The notes under the pieces were generated by a model. That model was not told the DNA's origin, ran no database searches, and worked only from the letters and a program-made list of their open reading frames with translations. From assembly GCF_014490745.1 (NCBI RefSeq), contig NZ_LZEU01000001.1, forward strand, positions 1,759,501-1,823,500: 64,000 nt of DNA, written 5' to 3'. This document shows positions 8,414 to 16,464 of this stretch, piece by piece (position 1 is the first letter of the stretch; each line of letters opens with the position of its first letter). The DNA is from Pseudomonas alcaligenes (GTDB taxonomy: Bacteria > Pseudomonadota > Gammaproteobacteria > Pseudomonadales > Pseudomonadaceae). A program made the translations under genes and the position numbers.

Positions 8414-10030
8414 CTAAAGGCGGGCCACGCCGAAACTGTTGGACTTGAGCGGGCGCACATTGGCTTCTGCGCAGATGTCCAGCAGGAAGCCAAGCAGCTT
8501 GCGCGTATCACGTGGGTCGATCAGGCCGTCGTCCCACAGGCTGGCGGTGCCGTACAGCGCGGTGGACTGGCTGTCGAGCTTCTGCGCGGTGGCCATTTCC
8601 AGCATGTCGAGCATCTTCGGGTCGGCCTCCTTGCCTTCCTTGCGGTGCTTGTCCTCGGTGACGATGCGCAGCACCTTGCCGGCCTGGGCGCCGCCCATCA
8701 CGGCGGTCTTGCTATTGGGCCAGGCGAAGATAAAGCGCGGATCAAGACCTCTACCGCACATGGCGTAGTTGCCGGCGCCGTAGGAGCCGCCGACCACTAT
8801 GGTCAGCTTCGGCACCGTGGCGTTGGCCACTGCCTGGATCAGCTTGGAGCCGTGCTTGATCACGCCGTTTTGTTCCGATTCCGTCCCGACCATAAAGCCG
8901 GTGGTGTTGTGGAAGAACAGGATCGGCGTGTTGCTCTGCTCGCACAGCTGGATGAACTGGGCGGCCTTGGCCGCGCCGCGCGGAGTGATCGGCCCGTTGT
9001 TGCCGATAAAGCCGCAGGGCTGGCCTTCGATGGCCAGGTGACCGCAGACGGTCTGGCTGTCGAACTCGTTCTTGAAGTCGAGGAAGGCAGAGCCGTCGGC
9101 GATGCGCGCGATGATCTCGCGCACGTCATAGGGTTTCTTGGCGTCGGCCGGGACGATGCCGAGCAGCTCTTCGGCCGGGTACAGCGGCTCGCTGTAAACC
9201 TTGGCCGGGCGTGCCGGCAGCTGTGCATTCCACGGCAGCAGGCTGGTGATTTCTCGGGCCAGGCGCACGCCATCGGCGTCGTTCTCGGCCAGGTACTCGG
9301 CGGTGCCAGCGACCTGGGCGTGCATCTCGGCGCCGCCCAGTTCTTCGTCGGTAGCCACTTCACCGGTGGCGGCCTTGAGCAGGGGCGGGCCGGCGAGGAA
9401 CATCTTGGCCTTGCCGCGCACCACCACCACGTAGTCCGACAGCCCCGGCTGATAGGCCCCGCCGGCGGTGCTGGAACCGTGCACCACGGTGATCTGCGGC
9501 AGGCCCATGGCCGACATGCGCGCCTGGTTGGCGAAGCCGCGGGCGCCTTCGACGAAGATGTCGGCGGCGTAGTTGAGGTTGGCGCCGCCGCTCTCGGCCA
9601 GGGTGATCACCGGCAGTTTGTTCTCCACGGCGATCTGCTGCAGGCGCAGGGATTTCTTCAGCCCGGTGGGCGAGATGGTGCCGCCCTTGATCGCGCTGTT
9701 GTTGGCGATCACCAGGCAGCGCACACCGGCCACGTAGCCGATGCCAGCGATAAGGCCGCCCCCCGCTTGAGTCCCATCCTTGTCGTCGTGCAGCTTGTAG
9801 CCGGCCAGCGAAGACAGTTCGAGGAACGGCGCGCCGGAGTCGAGCAGCAGGTTGATGCGCTCGCGCGGCAGCAACTGGCCGCGTTTGATGAACTTGGGCT
9901 TGGCCTCGAAGGCCTTGTCCAGCACCTTCTGCTCCACATCGCGGAAGCTGGCGATGGCGGCCAGCATGGCTTCGCGGTTCTGCGCGAAGCTGTCGCCGTG
10001 GGCGTCGATTTCAGATTGGATCACCGGCAT
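8414..10030 (-). CDS. atuC: AtuC, geranyl-CoA carboxylase beta (carboxyltransferase) subunit
   Basis: A 538-residue carboxyltransferase of the acyl-CoA carboxylase beta family. It has the paired crotonase-like N and C domains and segments GGGLIAGIGYVAG, ESGGANL, GSSTAGGAYQPG and, in the C half, GNNGPITPRGA and GGSYGAGNYAMCGR. It works with AtuF: AtuC moves CO2 from biotin to geranyl-CoA to give isohexenylglutaconyl-CoA. The atuB stop lies 4 nt upstream of its start, so the two are translationally close. This is the only atu junction without a repeat. Confidence 0.88.
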   Translation of the reverse strand: MPVIQSEIDAHGDSFAQNREAMLAAIASFRDVEQKVLDKAFEAKPKFIKRGQLLPRERINLLLDSGAPFLELSSLAGYKLHDDKDGTQAGGGLIAGIGYVAGVRCLVIANNSAIKGGTISPTGLKKSLRLQQIAVENKLPVITLAESGGANLNYAADIFVEGARGFANQARMSAMGLPQITVVHGSSTAGGAYQPGLSDYVVVVRGKAKMFLAGPPLLKAATGEVATDEELGGAEMHAQVAGTAEYLAENDADGVRLAREITSLLPWNAQLPARPAKVYSEPLYPAEELLGIVPADAKKPYDVREIIARIADGSAFLDFKNEFDSQTVCGHLAIEGQPCGFIGNNGPITPRGAAKAAQFIQLCEQSNTPILFFHNTTGFMVGTESEQNGVIKHGSKLIQAVANATVPKLTIVVGGSYGAGNYAMCGRGLDPRFIFAWPNSKTAVMGGAQAGKVLRIVTEDKHRKEGKEADPKMLDMLEMATAQKLDSQSTALYGTASLWDDGLIDPRDTRKLLGFLLDICAEANVRPLKSNSFGVARL

Positions 10031-10034
10031 CGCA

Positions 10035-10907
10035 TCACTCTCCCTGGTCTTTCAGTACATCGGGCACGTAGGCGCGATGGAAGCCGTTGTAGGACTCGCT
10101 GTTTTTCGCCTTGCCCAGCGTCCAGGCGCGGGTGCCCTGGCTCGCGGCGCCGTCGATGCGGATGGTGTTGCCGCTGATGAAGTTGGCGCCCGGGGAGAGC
10201 AGGAAGACGATGGCCGCGGCCACCTCCGACTCGGTGCCGATGCGCTGCAGCGGCACGTGATCCTTGAGGTTGCGGATCATGTTCTTCATCGACTCGGGGT
10301 AGGTATCCATGCCGCTGGAGGCGATCCAGCCCGGCGCCACGGCGTTGACCCGTACCCCGGCGTGGCCCCACTCGTAGGCGGCGGTCTTGGTGAAGTTCTC
10401 CATGCCGGCGCGGGCGGCGCCGGAGTGGCCCATGCCGGGCATGCCGCCCCACATGTCGGCGAGCATGTTGACGATGCTGCCGCCGGTTTTGCTCATGCTC
10501 TGGGTGAAGACTTCGCGGGCGATCAGGAAACCGCCGACCAGGTTGGTGCGCACCACCGTCTCGAAGCCTTTCTGGTTGATCGACACCAGCGGCGCGGGGA
10601 ACTGGCCGCCGGCGTTGTTGACCAGGTGGTGGATCGGCCCGCGCTCGGCGATCACCGCCTTGACCATGGCCTTGACCGCTTCTTCCTCGCGGATGTCGCA
10701 CACGGCAAAGCTGGCGCTGCCACCGTCTTCGGCGATCTCGCCGGCGGTCTTTTCCAGTTTCTCCAGCTTGCGTCCGACCAGCACCACATGGGCGCCCAGG
10801 TGCGCCAGTTCATGGGCCACGCAGCGGCCGATGCCACTGCCGCCGCCGGTGACCAGGATGGTCTGGCCGCTGAACAGACCGGGTTTGAAGACTGAGTCGT
10901 ATGCCAT
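10035..10907 (-). CDS. atuB: AtuB, short-chain dehydrogenase with altered catalytic motif
   Basis: A 290-residue SDR. It has the cofactor motif TGGGSGIG near residue 20 and NNAGG near residue 98. Where most SDRs have YxxxK the sequence reads S-G-A-A-R (within GHSGAARAGMENF), so both usual catalytic residues appear replaced. This resembles peroxisomal 2,4-dienoyl-CoA reductases, which also lack the Tyr. The start at 10907 (MAYDSVFKPGLF) is preferred because the open frame further upstream only translates the intergenic repeat. It sits between atuA and atuC, as expected for AtuB, whose proposed role is oxidation of terpenoid alcohol intermediates. Confidence 0.82.
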   Translation of the reverse strand: MAYDSVFKPGLFSGQTILVTGGGSGIGRCVAHELAHLGAHVVLVGRKLEKLEKTAGEIAEDGGSASFAVCDIREEEAVKAMVKAVIAERGPIHHLVNNAGGQFPAPLVSINQKGFETVVRTNLVGGFLIAREVFTQSMSKTGGSIVNMLADMWGGMPGMGHSGAARAGMENFTKTAAYEWGHAGVRVNAVAPGWIASSGMDTYPESMKNMIRNLKDHVPLQRIGTESEVAAAIVFLLSPGANFISGNTIRIDGAASQGTRAWTLGKAKNSESYNGFHRAYVPDVLKDQGE

Positions 10908-10929
10908 TGTTAGTGTCCTTTTTCTCGAT

Positions 10930-11026
10930 GGTTCCCATGTTCTGCGTGGGAACCGCTCCGGGGACGCTCTGCGTCCCATGCGACGCGGAGCGTCGCTGCC
11001 TGCATTCCCACGCGGAGCGTGGGAAC
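10930..11026. repeat. Multi-hairpin repeat between atuA and atuB
   Basis: Four short palindromes lie in a row: GGTTCCCA...TGGGAACC, GGGACGC-TCT-GCGTCCC, GCGACGC...GCGTCGC and TTCCCACGC-GGA-GCGTGGGAA. A degenerate relative is at 4021-4070. The repeat ends just before the atuA stop codon at 11032. Confidence 0.75.
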
Positions 11027-11031
11027 GATCA

Positions 11032-12825
11032 TTAGCCATTCAGTTGGTCTGCCAGGGCTTTGGGTACCGGCACCGGGAACTCCAGCAGCTGCTGGGCGAA
11101 GGCCTTGCCCTGTGGGTCGATGCGCAGGCTGGCCACGCCGCCGCCGCCCAGGGCGTTCTCCAGCAGGAAGTTGAGGCTGTGGCTGCCCGGCAGGTGCCAG
11201 CGGCTGACCTTGCCGGTCTGGCCGTCGATCACGTGCTGCATCCATTCGGCCACGGCACCCTCGCTGAGCGCAGCGGCGATCCAGGCCAGATACTCGGGCT
11301 TTCTCGCCATCACGCCGATATTGCTGTGGTTGCCCTTGTCGCCGGAGCGGGCCACGGCCAGTTTGATCAGCGGCACCGTGGCATCGGCCTGGCCGTTGGC
11401 GGAAGGCACGGCGACCTCGGCGGCGATCTGCGCCGGGTCGAAGGCATCGACGCGGGGCAGGGCGACTGCGCTGCGCTCACCATTGATCTCGACGGCCAGC
11501 TCGCAGGCGTTCTTGTCGACCAGGAAGCTGAACAGGCGGATCACCGGGTACACGGTGGGGCGGCCACCGACTATGCCGGTCAGGCCCGGCGCCATGCCGG
11601 TCGCGGCCTGGGCGATCTCGCGGGAGAACAGCACCAGGGCTTCCTTCTTCGCATGGCGTACGCCGATTTTCACCACCACTTCGCGGGTATCGCGGCGCTG
11701 GCCGTGCGGGCCATAGGTGGCTTCGGAGCCGAGCAGCTCGATGCAGACCTCCTTGTACGGGCCCCAGCCGCGCGCGGCGAACATCTCTTCGGTCTTCTTG
11801 ATGATCGCCTGGCTGACCCGCTCGGCCTTGGCCACCGCGTCGATGCCGGCCAGCAGGCAGCTGGCGGTGCAGCGGAAGCCGTCCGGGTGGGTGGCGCTGA
11901 CCTTGTATTGCGCGGTGGGCGCCAGGCCGCGGGCGCCTTTCAGTTCGACGCGGTTGGCGCCGACCTGGCTGAGTTCGACGCCGGTAAAGTCGCAGACCAC
12001 ATCGGGCAGGTAGTAGGCGCGCGGGTCGCCGATCTCGTAGAGCATCTGCTCGCCCACCGACAGGGTGGAGATCAGGCCGCCAGTGCCTTCGGGCTTGGTC
12101 ACCACGAAGCTGGCGTCGGCGGTGACTTCCACCACTGGGAAGCCGATATGTTCGTAGTCCGGTACGTCGCGCCAGTCGGTGAAGTTGCCGCCGGTGCACT
12201 GCGCGCCGCATTCGATGATGTGGCCAGCCAAGGCCGCTTGGGCCAGCTTGTCGTAGTCGTTCCAGGCCCAGCCGAACTCATGCACCAGGGCGGCGCTGAC
12301 CACGGCGCTGTCGACCACGCGGCCGGTGATGACGATATCGGCGCCGGCTTGCAGGGCGGCGACTATGCCCGGTGCGCCGAGGTAGGCGTTGACCGATACG
12401 CACATCGGCGGGAGTGCGGCGCCCGTGAACATTTCCACGGTGCCGGCCTTGGCCAGTTCACCCAGCTTGGGTTGCAGGCTGTCGCCATGTAGCACGGCGA
12501 TCTTCAGCTCGACCCCGGCCTTGGCGCAGGCGGCACTGAGGGCAGCGGCACAGGCGCTGGGGTTGACCCCGCCGGCGTTGCTGATGACGCGGATGTTCTT
12601 CTGCGCGATCTCGCCGAGCAGTGGTGCCATGACCTCGACGAAGTCGGTGGCGTAGCCTTCGTCCGGCTTCTTCATGCGCGCCCCGGCCATGATCGACATG
12701 GTCACTTCGGCCAGGTAGTCGAACACCAGGTAGTCCAGCTCGCTGCCACGTACCAGCTGGGCGGCGGCAGTGGAGGTGTCGCCCCAGAAGGCGGAGGCGC
12801 AGCCAATGCGGATGGTTTTGCTCAT
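11032..12825 (-). CDS. atuA: AtuA, acyclic terpene utilization protein (DUF1446 family)
   Basis: A 597-residue protein starting [20 protein letters not shown], typical of AtuA/DUF1446. The N-terminal two thirds form the DUF1446 region ([15 protein letters not shown] near residue 84, [11 protein letters not shown] near 163). The C-terminal part resembles the small domain often fused to it ([13 protein letters not shown] near residue 490). Its enzymatic role is not established, although atu mutants in P. aeruginosa fail to grow on acyclic terpenes. It is the first gene of the operon, and its start lies 43 bp from the nearer of two operators shared with atuR. The ribosome-binding site is weak (GGAAATACCTATAA before ATG). 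Confidence 0.85.
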   Translation of the reverse strand: MSKTIRIGCASAFWGDTSTAAAQLVRGSELDYLVFDYLAEVTMSIMAGARMKKPDEGYATDFVEVMAPLLGEIAQKNIRVISNAGGVNPSACAAALSAACAKAGVELKIAVLHGDSLQPKLGELAKAGTVEMFTGAALPPMCVSVNAYLGAPGIVAALQAGADIVITGRVVDSAVVSAALVHEFGWAWNDYDKLAQAALAGHIIECGAQCTGGNFTDWRDVPDYEHIGFPVVEVTADASFVVTKPEGTGGLISTLSVGEQMLYEIGDPRAYYLPDVVCDFTGVELSQVGANRVELKGARGLAPTAQYKVSATHPDGFRCTASCLLAGIDAVAKAERVSQAIIKKTEEMFAARGWGPYKEVCIELLGSEATYGPHGQRRDTREVVVKIGVRHAKKEALVLFSREIAQAATGMAPGLTGIVGGRPTVYPVIRLFSFLVDKNACELAVEINGERSAVALPRVDAFDPAQIAAEVAVPSANGQADATVPLIKLAVARSGDKGNHSNIGVMARKPEYLAWIAAALSEGAVAEWMQHVIDGQTGKVSRWHLPGSHSLNFLLENALGGGGVASLRIDPQGKAFAQQLLEFPVPVPKALADQLNG

Positions 12826-12867
12826 TTATAGGTATTTCCATCGACGCCAGAAGATGGAGAAGACATT

Positions 12868-12885
12868 ACCAAGCAAGCGCTTGGT
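12868..12885. promoter_or_regulatory. AtuR operator 1 (atuA side)
   Basis: ACCAAGCAAGCGCTTGGT: perfect 7-bp arms around AAGC. It is an inverted copy of operator 2 and carries TTGCTT on the minus strand, placed like a -35 element facing atuA, but no good -10 follows. AtuR is known in P. aeruginosa to bind two inverted repeats in the atuA-atuR interval. Confidence 0.75.
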
Positions 12886-12910
12886 TGAAAAGTCCCGAGG
12901 GCAAGTTTTT

Positions 12911-12930
12911 ACCCAAGCGCTTGCTTGGGT
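12911..12930. promoter_or_regulatory. AtuR operator 2 and atuR promoter
   Basis: ACCCAAGCGCTTGCTTGGGT: perfect 8-bp arms around GCTT. It contains TTGCTT (12921-12926), followed after exactly 17 bp by TAAATT (12944-12949), a plausible sigma-70 promoter for atuR. Repressor bound here would cover the -35 element, which fits autoregulation. Its centre is 44 bp from that of operator 1. Confidence 0.75.
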
Positions 12931-13020
12931 GACTCGCGCGCCGTAAATTTCGCCTCATTACAGCTTGGAATATTCAGGCCCGCCGTGGCCTGCATGCCGA
13001 TTTCACCCCGGAGAAACGAC

Positions 13021-13644
13021 TTGGACGATCGCAAGGCCCGCGCCGTGATGCAGCAACTGGTGGCCACAGGACAGATCACCGACCCGGAAAGCCCGCGTGG
13101 CAAGCTGCTGCAGACCGCTGCGCACCTGTTCCGCAGCAAGGGCTACGAGCGCACCACGGTGCGCGACCTGGCCGGCGCGGTGGGCATCCAGTCCGGCAGC
13201 ATCTTTCACCATTTCAAGAGCAAGGACGAAATCCTTCGCTCGGTGATGGAGGAGACGGTGCGCTACAACACGGCGCTGATGCACGCCGCCCTGGCCGATG
13301 CCGGCGACCTGCGCGGGCGCGTGCTGGCGCTGATCCGCTGCGAACTGCAATCGATCATGGGCGGTACCGGCGAGGCCATGGCCGTGCTGGTCTATGAATG
13401 GCGCTCGCTGTCCGAGGAAGGCCGCGCGCATATCCTCGCCCTGCGCGATACCTACGAACAGATCTGGCTGGACGTGCTGGGCGAGGCGCGTGCCGCCGGC
13501 TATGTCAAAGGCGATCCGTTCATTCTGCGGCGTTTCCTCACCGGGGCGCTGTCCTGGAGCACCACCTGGTTCCGTCAGGACGGCAAGATGAGCCTCGACG
13601 AGCTGGCCGAACAGGCGCTGACGCTGGTGATCAAGGAAGGTTGA
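13021..13644 (+). CDS. atuR: AtuR, TetR-family repressor of the atu operon
   Basis: A 207-residue TetR regulator. The helix-turn-helix lies near residues 30-70 (TTVRDLAGAVGIQSGSIFHH), followed by an all-helical ligand domain. I prefer the TTG at 13021 because GGAGA stands 6-7 nt upstream. An ATG at 12994 is in frame but lacks a Shine-Dalgarno sequence, and the longer GTG-initiated frame from 12925 would start inside operator 2. In P. aeruginosa AtuR represses the operon until a terpenoid CoA ester releases it. Divergent from atuA with a shared control region. Confidence 0.82.
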   Translation: MDDRKARAVMQQLVATGQITDPESPRGKLLQTAAHLFRSKGYERTTVRDLAGAVGIQSGSIFHHFKSKDEILRSVMEETVRYNTALMHAALADAGDLRGRVLALIRCELQSIMGGTGEAMAVLVYEWRSLSEEGRAHILALRDTYEQIWLDVLGEARAAGYVKGDPFILRRFLTGALSWSTTWFRQDGKMSLDELAEQALTLVIKEG

Positions 13645-13820
13645 GGGGAATAGGCTAAGCTGCAGACACTGGCTGTTTGGTCAGGAGTTGTAGCGAGGGT
13701 TGGTCACGCTGTGCCGCCGGTTGTTCGCCTGGCGGAGGCAGTGTCAGTGGCGAGACCCTTCAGGGATGTGTCGTGCCAAGCGGCTGTAGTGCCCTGTTCT
13801 CTAGCCACCCCGAGGTGTAC

Positions 13821-14627
13821 GTGTTGCGTGTGCTTGCCAGGTCGTGCCTGCTGCTTGGCTTGTGCCTGTCGCTATCGGTGCATGCCGAGCAGCAGGTGCG
13901 GGTTGGTGCCTATCATTTTCCGCCCTATATCCAGAAGCCGGAGAGCCCCGCGCCCCAGGGCCTGCTGCCGGATCTGCTGGGTGCGCTGAACGAAAGCCAG
14001 CACGACTACCGCTTCGACCTGGTGCCCACCTCGGTGGGGCGGCGCTACCGCGACTTCACCCAGGCGCGTTATGACCTGATCCTGTTCGAGTCGCCGGACT
14101 GGGGCTGGCAGGGCATTTCCACCGAGCAGCTTGACCTGCATGTGGCCGATGCCGAGGTGTATGTCGCCCGTGCCATGCCGGGGCGCGCCCAGCAATACTT
14201 CGACAGCCTGCGCGGCAAGCGCATGGCGCTGTACAACGGCTATCACTACGGCTTTGCCGGGTTCAATGCCGACCAGGAATTCCTCACCCGCAACTTCAAC
14301 GCGGTGCTGACCTACTCCCACGACAACAACCTGCTGATGCTGCTGCATGACCGCGCGGACATCAGTGTGATCCCGCGTTCGTACCTGCGCATCTACCAGC
14401 AGCAACACCCGCAGGAACAGGACAGCTTCCTGGTGTCGCAGCGCACCGATCAGGTCTACCACCACCATGCCCTGCTGCGCCCGGGTGGGCCCATCGATGC
14501 GGCGACCCTGCAGGGCCTGCTGGACGGCCTGCAGAGCAGCGGCAAGCTGCAGACCCTGCTGCAGCGCTACTACCTGGAGTTGTCCAGCGGCGCCCCCCTG
14601 GAGCAGGCCAGCCCTATGCAGCCATAG
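13821..14627 (+). CDS. Periplasmic solute-binding protein, family 3-like (first of a tandem pair)
   Basis: A secreted protein of about 268 residues with a signal peptide (LARSCLLLGLCLSLSVHAEQQ) and a binding-protein fold opening VRVGAYHFPPYIQK. The block NGYHYGFAGFN is identical in the next gene's product. The start is uncertain: GTG at 13821 and TTG at 13824 both follow GAGGTG, and no ATG precedes the signal peptide. No permease or ATPase gene is adjacent, so it may work with a distant transporter or as a sensor-type binding protein. Aromatic-rich pocket residues suggest amino-acid-like ligands, but the substrate cannot be read from sequence. Confidence 0.72.
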   Translation: MLRVLARSCLLLGLCLSLSVHAEQQVRVGAYHFPPYIQKPESPAPQGLLPDLLGALNESQHDYRFDLVPTSVGRRYRDFTQARYDLILFESPDWGWQGISTEQLDLHVADAEVYVARAMPGRAQQYFDSLRGKRMALYNGYHYGFAGFNADQEFLTRNFNAVLTYSHDNNLLMLLHDRADISVIPRSYLRIYQQQHPQEQDSFLVSQRTDQVYHHHALLRPGGPIDAATLQGLLDGLQSSGKLQTLLQRYYLELSSGAPLEQASPMQP

Positions 14628-14673
14628 CGCGCTGGGCTAGTCTCGAGAGGATTAAGTTGTCTGTGAGGTCAAT

Positions 14674-15492
14674 ATGCAGCGTCTGGGACAGGGATGCCTT
14701 GGCACACTGCTGTTTCTGAGTGCTCTCGCTCCTGCACCGCTGCTGGCGGCGCAGGAGGTGCTGATTGCGGCCGTGCAGTTCCCGCCCTATGTGATCAAGC
14801 CGGAGAAGGACGTGCACCTGGGGCTGTTGGCCGAGCTGGTGGACTCGCTCAACCGGGCTCAGCAGGACTACCACTTCGACCTGCGGGCCACCTCGCTCAA
14901 CCGCCGCTTCGCCGATTTCCAGAAAGGCCGCTTCGACATGGCCATCTTCGAGAACCCCGACTGGGACTGGCAGGGTATCGCCGGGACGCGTATCGACCTG
15001 GGCCTGGAAGACTCCGAGGTGTTCGTCGCCCGGGCCGAAACGGGGCGTGGCCAGGACTACTTCGACAACCTGATGGACAAGCGCATCGCGCTGTTCAACG
15101 GCTACCACTATGGCTTTGCCGGCTTCAACAACGACCCGGACTGGCTGGCGCGCAACTTCAAGGTGCAGATCACCTATTCCCATGAGAGCAACCTGAACCT
15201 GGTGCTGCGTAATCGCGCCGATGTAGCGCCGATCACCCGCTCCTGGCTGGGCAGCTACCTGCACGAGCGTCCGGAGTTGCAAGCCAAGCTGCTGGTGTCC
15301 AACTGGGTCGATCAGGTTTATCGGCATTACGCGATCCTGCGCCCCGAGGCGCCGATCAGTGCCGAGCGCTTTCGCCAACTGATGCAGACGCTGCGTGACG
15401 ATGGCGAGCTGCTGCGGATCTTCTCGCCCTACGGGATCAAGGTCACGCCACGCGTAGCGGGTAGCTCAGCAGCACAAAGTGCAGCAGATTGA
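14674..15492 (+). CDS. Periplasmic solute-binding protein, paralogue of the upstream gene
   Basis: A 272-residue secreted protein, signal peptide ending PAPLLAAQEV, mature domain starting VLIAAVQFPPYVIKPEK. It shares long blocks with its neighbour (FPPY, DYHFDL, FENPDWDWQGI versus FESPDWGWQGI, NGYHYGFAGFN), so the pair arose by tandem duplication. The two genes are 46 bp apart and probably co-transcribed. The last 50 bp overlap the end of the convergent CPBP protease gene, so its C-terminal residues are encoded opposite another coding region. Confidence 0.75.
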   Translation: MQRLGQGCLGTLLFLSALAPAPLLAAQEVLIAAVQFPPYVIKPEKDVHLGLLAELVDSLNRAQQDYHFDLRATSLNRRFADFQKGRFDMAIFENPDWDWQGIAGTRIDLGLEDSEVFVARAETGRGQDYFDNLMDKRIALFNGYHYGFAGFNNDPDWLARNFKVQITYSHESNLNLVLRNRADVAPITRSWLGSYLHERPELQAKLLVSNWVDQVYRHYAILRPEAPISAERFRQLMQTLRDDGELLRIFSPYGIKVTPRVAGSSAAQSAAD

Positions 15493-16204
15493 CCGCGCCA
15501 TGCAGCGCCAGCGCCGGCCACAGGCGCCCGCTGTAGTGGAACACCAGGCCATAACCGAGCCCGGCCACGCCGGCGACCAGGGCAAATAGCGGGCTGAACG
15601 GAATGTGCGTGGCGCCGAACAGCGCGGCCGTCAGCAGCACACCGGGCCACGCACCCAGGCGAGCGACCAGCACCGGCTGCAGCCAGGCGCGAAACAGCAG
15701 CTCCTCGGCCAGCACCGCCACTCCCAGGTTCAATGCCAGCCATGTCCACAGGCTGGCCGGCCATTTCGGCTGCCAGCCGACCAGGCCCAGGGCCAGCGCC
15801 AGCAGTGGGATCAACAGCAGAGTCAGCAAGGCGACCAGCAGCGCCAGACGTGGCTGACGTGGGGTCTGGGCAGGTTGCCCGAGCCACCAGGCCAGCAGGG
15901 TCAGGCCAAGCAGCAATTTGTCCCAGGACAGGCGCAGGGCGAAGGCCGGACTGTCTGCCGCCAGCTGTTGCGGCTCGCCAATGGCGGTGGCGCTGAAGCC
16001 GGGCAGCAGATGGGCCGCCAGGGCGATACCGGCGATAAGGCCGAGCAGCCACCACAGCCTGAGTGGCAGCAGGTCTTCAGCCAGCAGAAACCAGGCGATA
16101 CAGGCGCCGGCAAGGGCCAGGCCGATGGGCTGGATAAAGCCGAAAGCCACGCCGAGGCCGAGGGCCAGTACGGGGAGCAGCAGGCGCAGGTGTAGCGGCG
16201 GCAT
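15443..16204 (-). CDS. CPBP family intramembrane glutamic endopeptidase
   Basis: A 253-residue integral membrane protein with about seven hydrophobic segments. The three CPBP/Abi motifs are present in order: EELLFR near residue 165, FGATH near residue 193 and HGAVN near residue 236. The Glu pair and His residues form the proposed active site, related to Rce1. Bacterial members take part in peptide maturation or stress signalling; the substrate is unknown. AAGGA precedes the ATG at 16204. It is the last gene of a minus-strand run with cmoA, cmoB and the DUF2897 gene, and it overlaps the convergent binding-protein gene by 50 bp. Confidence 0.82.
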   Translation of the reverse strand: MPPLHLRLLLPVLALGLGVAFGFIQPIGLALAGACIAWFLLAEDLLPLRLWWLLGLIAGIALAAHLLPGFSATAIGEPQQLAADSPAFALRLSWDKLLLGLTLLAWWLGQPAQTPRQPRLALLVALLTLLLIPLLALALGLVGWQPKWPASLWTWLALNLGVAVLAEELLFRAWLQPVLVARLGAWPGVLLTAALFGATHIPFSPLFALVAGVAGLGYGLVFHYSGRLWPALALHGAVNLLHFVLLSYPLRVA

Positions 16205-16227
16205 CGCACATCCTTGTCGAGCGGTGG

Positions 16228-16395
16228 TCAGCGGTTTTCCGCGTCCTTGGCATCCTGTTCGGCGTTGCGGGCATGGATGCGCTTGAGCTGTTCCTCGCTC
16301 AGCGGCAGGGGCCGCGCGCTGTCGCGCAGCAGCATCAGGCCACCGACGATCGAGCCGAGGGCCAGGGCGATGATCAACCAGGCATACCAGGGCAT
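16228..16395 (-). CDS. Small membrane protein, DUF2897 family
   Basis: A 55-residue protein: MPWYAWLIIALALGSIVGG forms a single N-terminal membrane segment, followed by a charged tail (EEQLKRIHARNAEQDAKD). It matches the length and layout of the Pseudomonas DUF2897 family. AAGGAG stands 6 nt upstream of the ATG. It lies 23 bp from the CPBP gene and 69 bp after cmoB on the same strand. Function unknown. Confidence 0.78.
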   Translation of the reverse strand: MPWYAWLIIALALGSIVGGLMLLRDSARPLPLSEEQLKRIHARNAEQDAKDAENR

Positions 16396-16464
16396 GGCGT
16401 TCTCCTTGTGGTCACTGGGTTCACCTTAAACCCTGCTGCTGCATCTGTCTGCGTGCGCTTTTGC

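Noticed and set aside
4021..11026. CRISPR-like array from repeated palindromes in the atu operon
   Set aside because: The repeats belong to three families, are not regularly spaced, and are separated by whole genes.
3160..12825. A liu (leucine/isovalerate) cluster instead of atu
   Set aside because: Carboxylase, dehydrogenase and hydratase genes fit both, but AtuA, AtuB and AtuG are present and no HMG-CoA lyase gene is.
12925..13020. Longer N-terminus for AtuR
   Set aside because: The frame would begin inside operator 2 and upstream of the likely transcription start; the TTG at 13021 has a good Shine-Dalgarno sequence.
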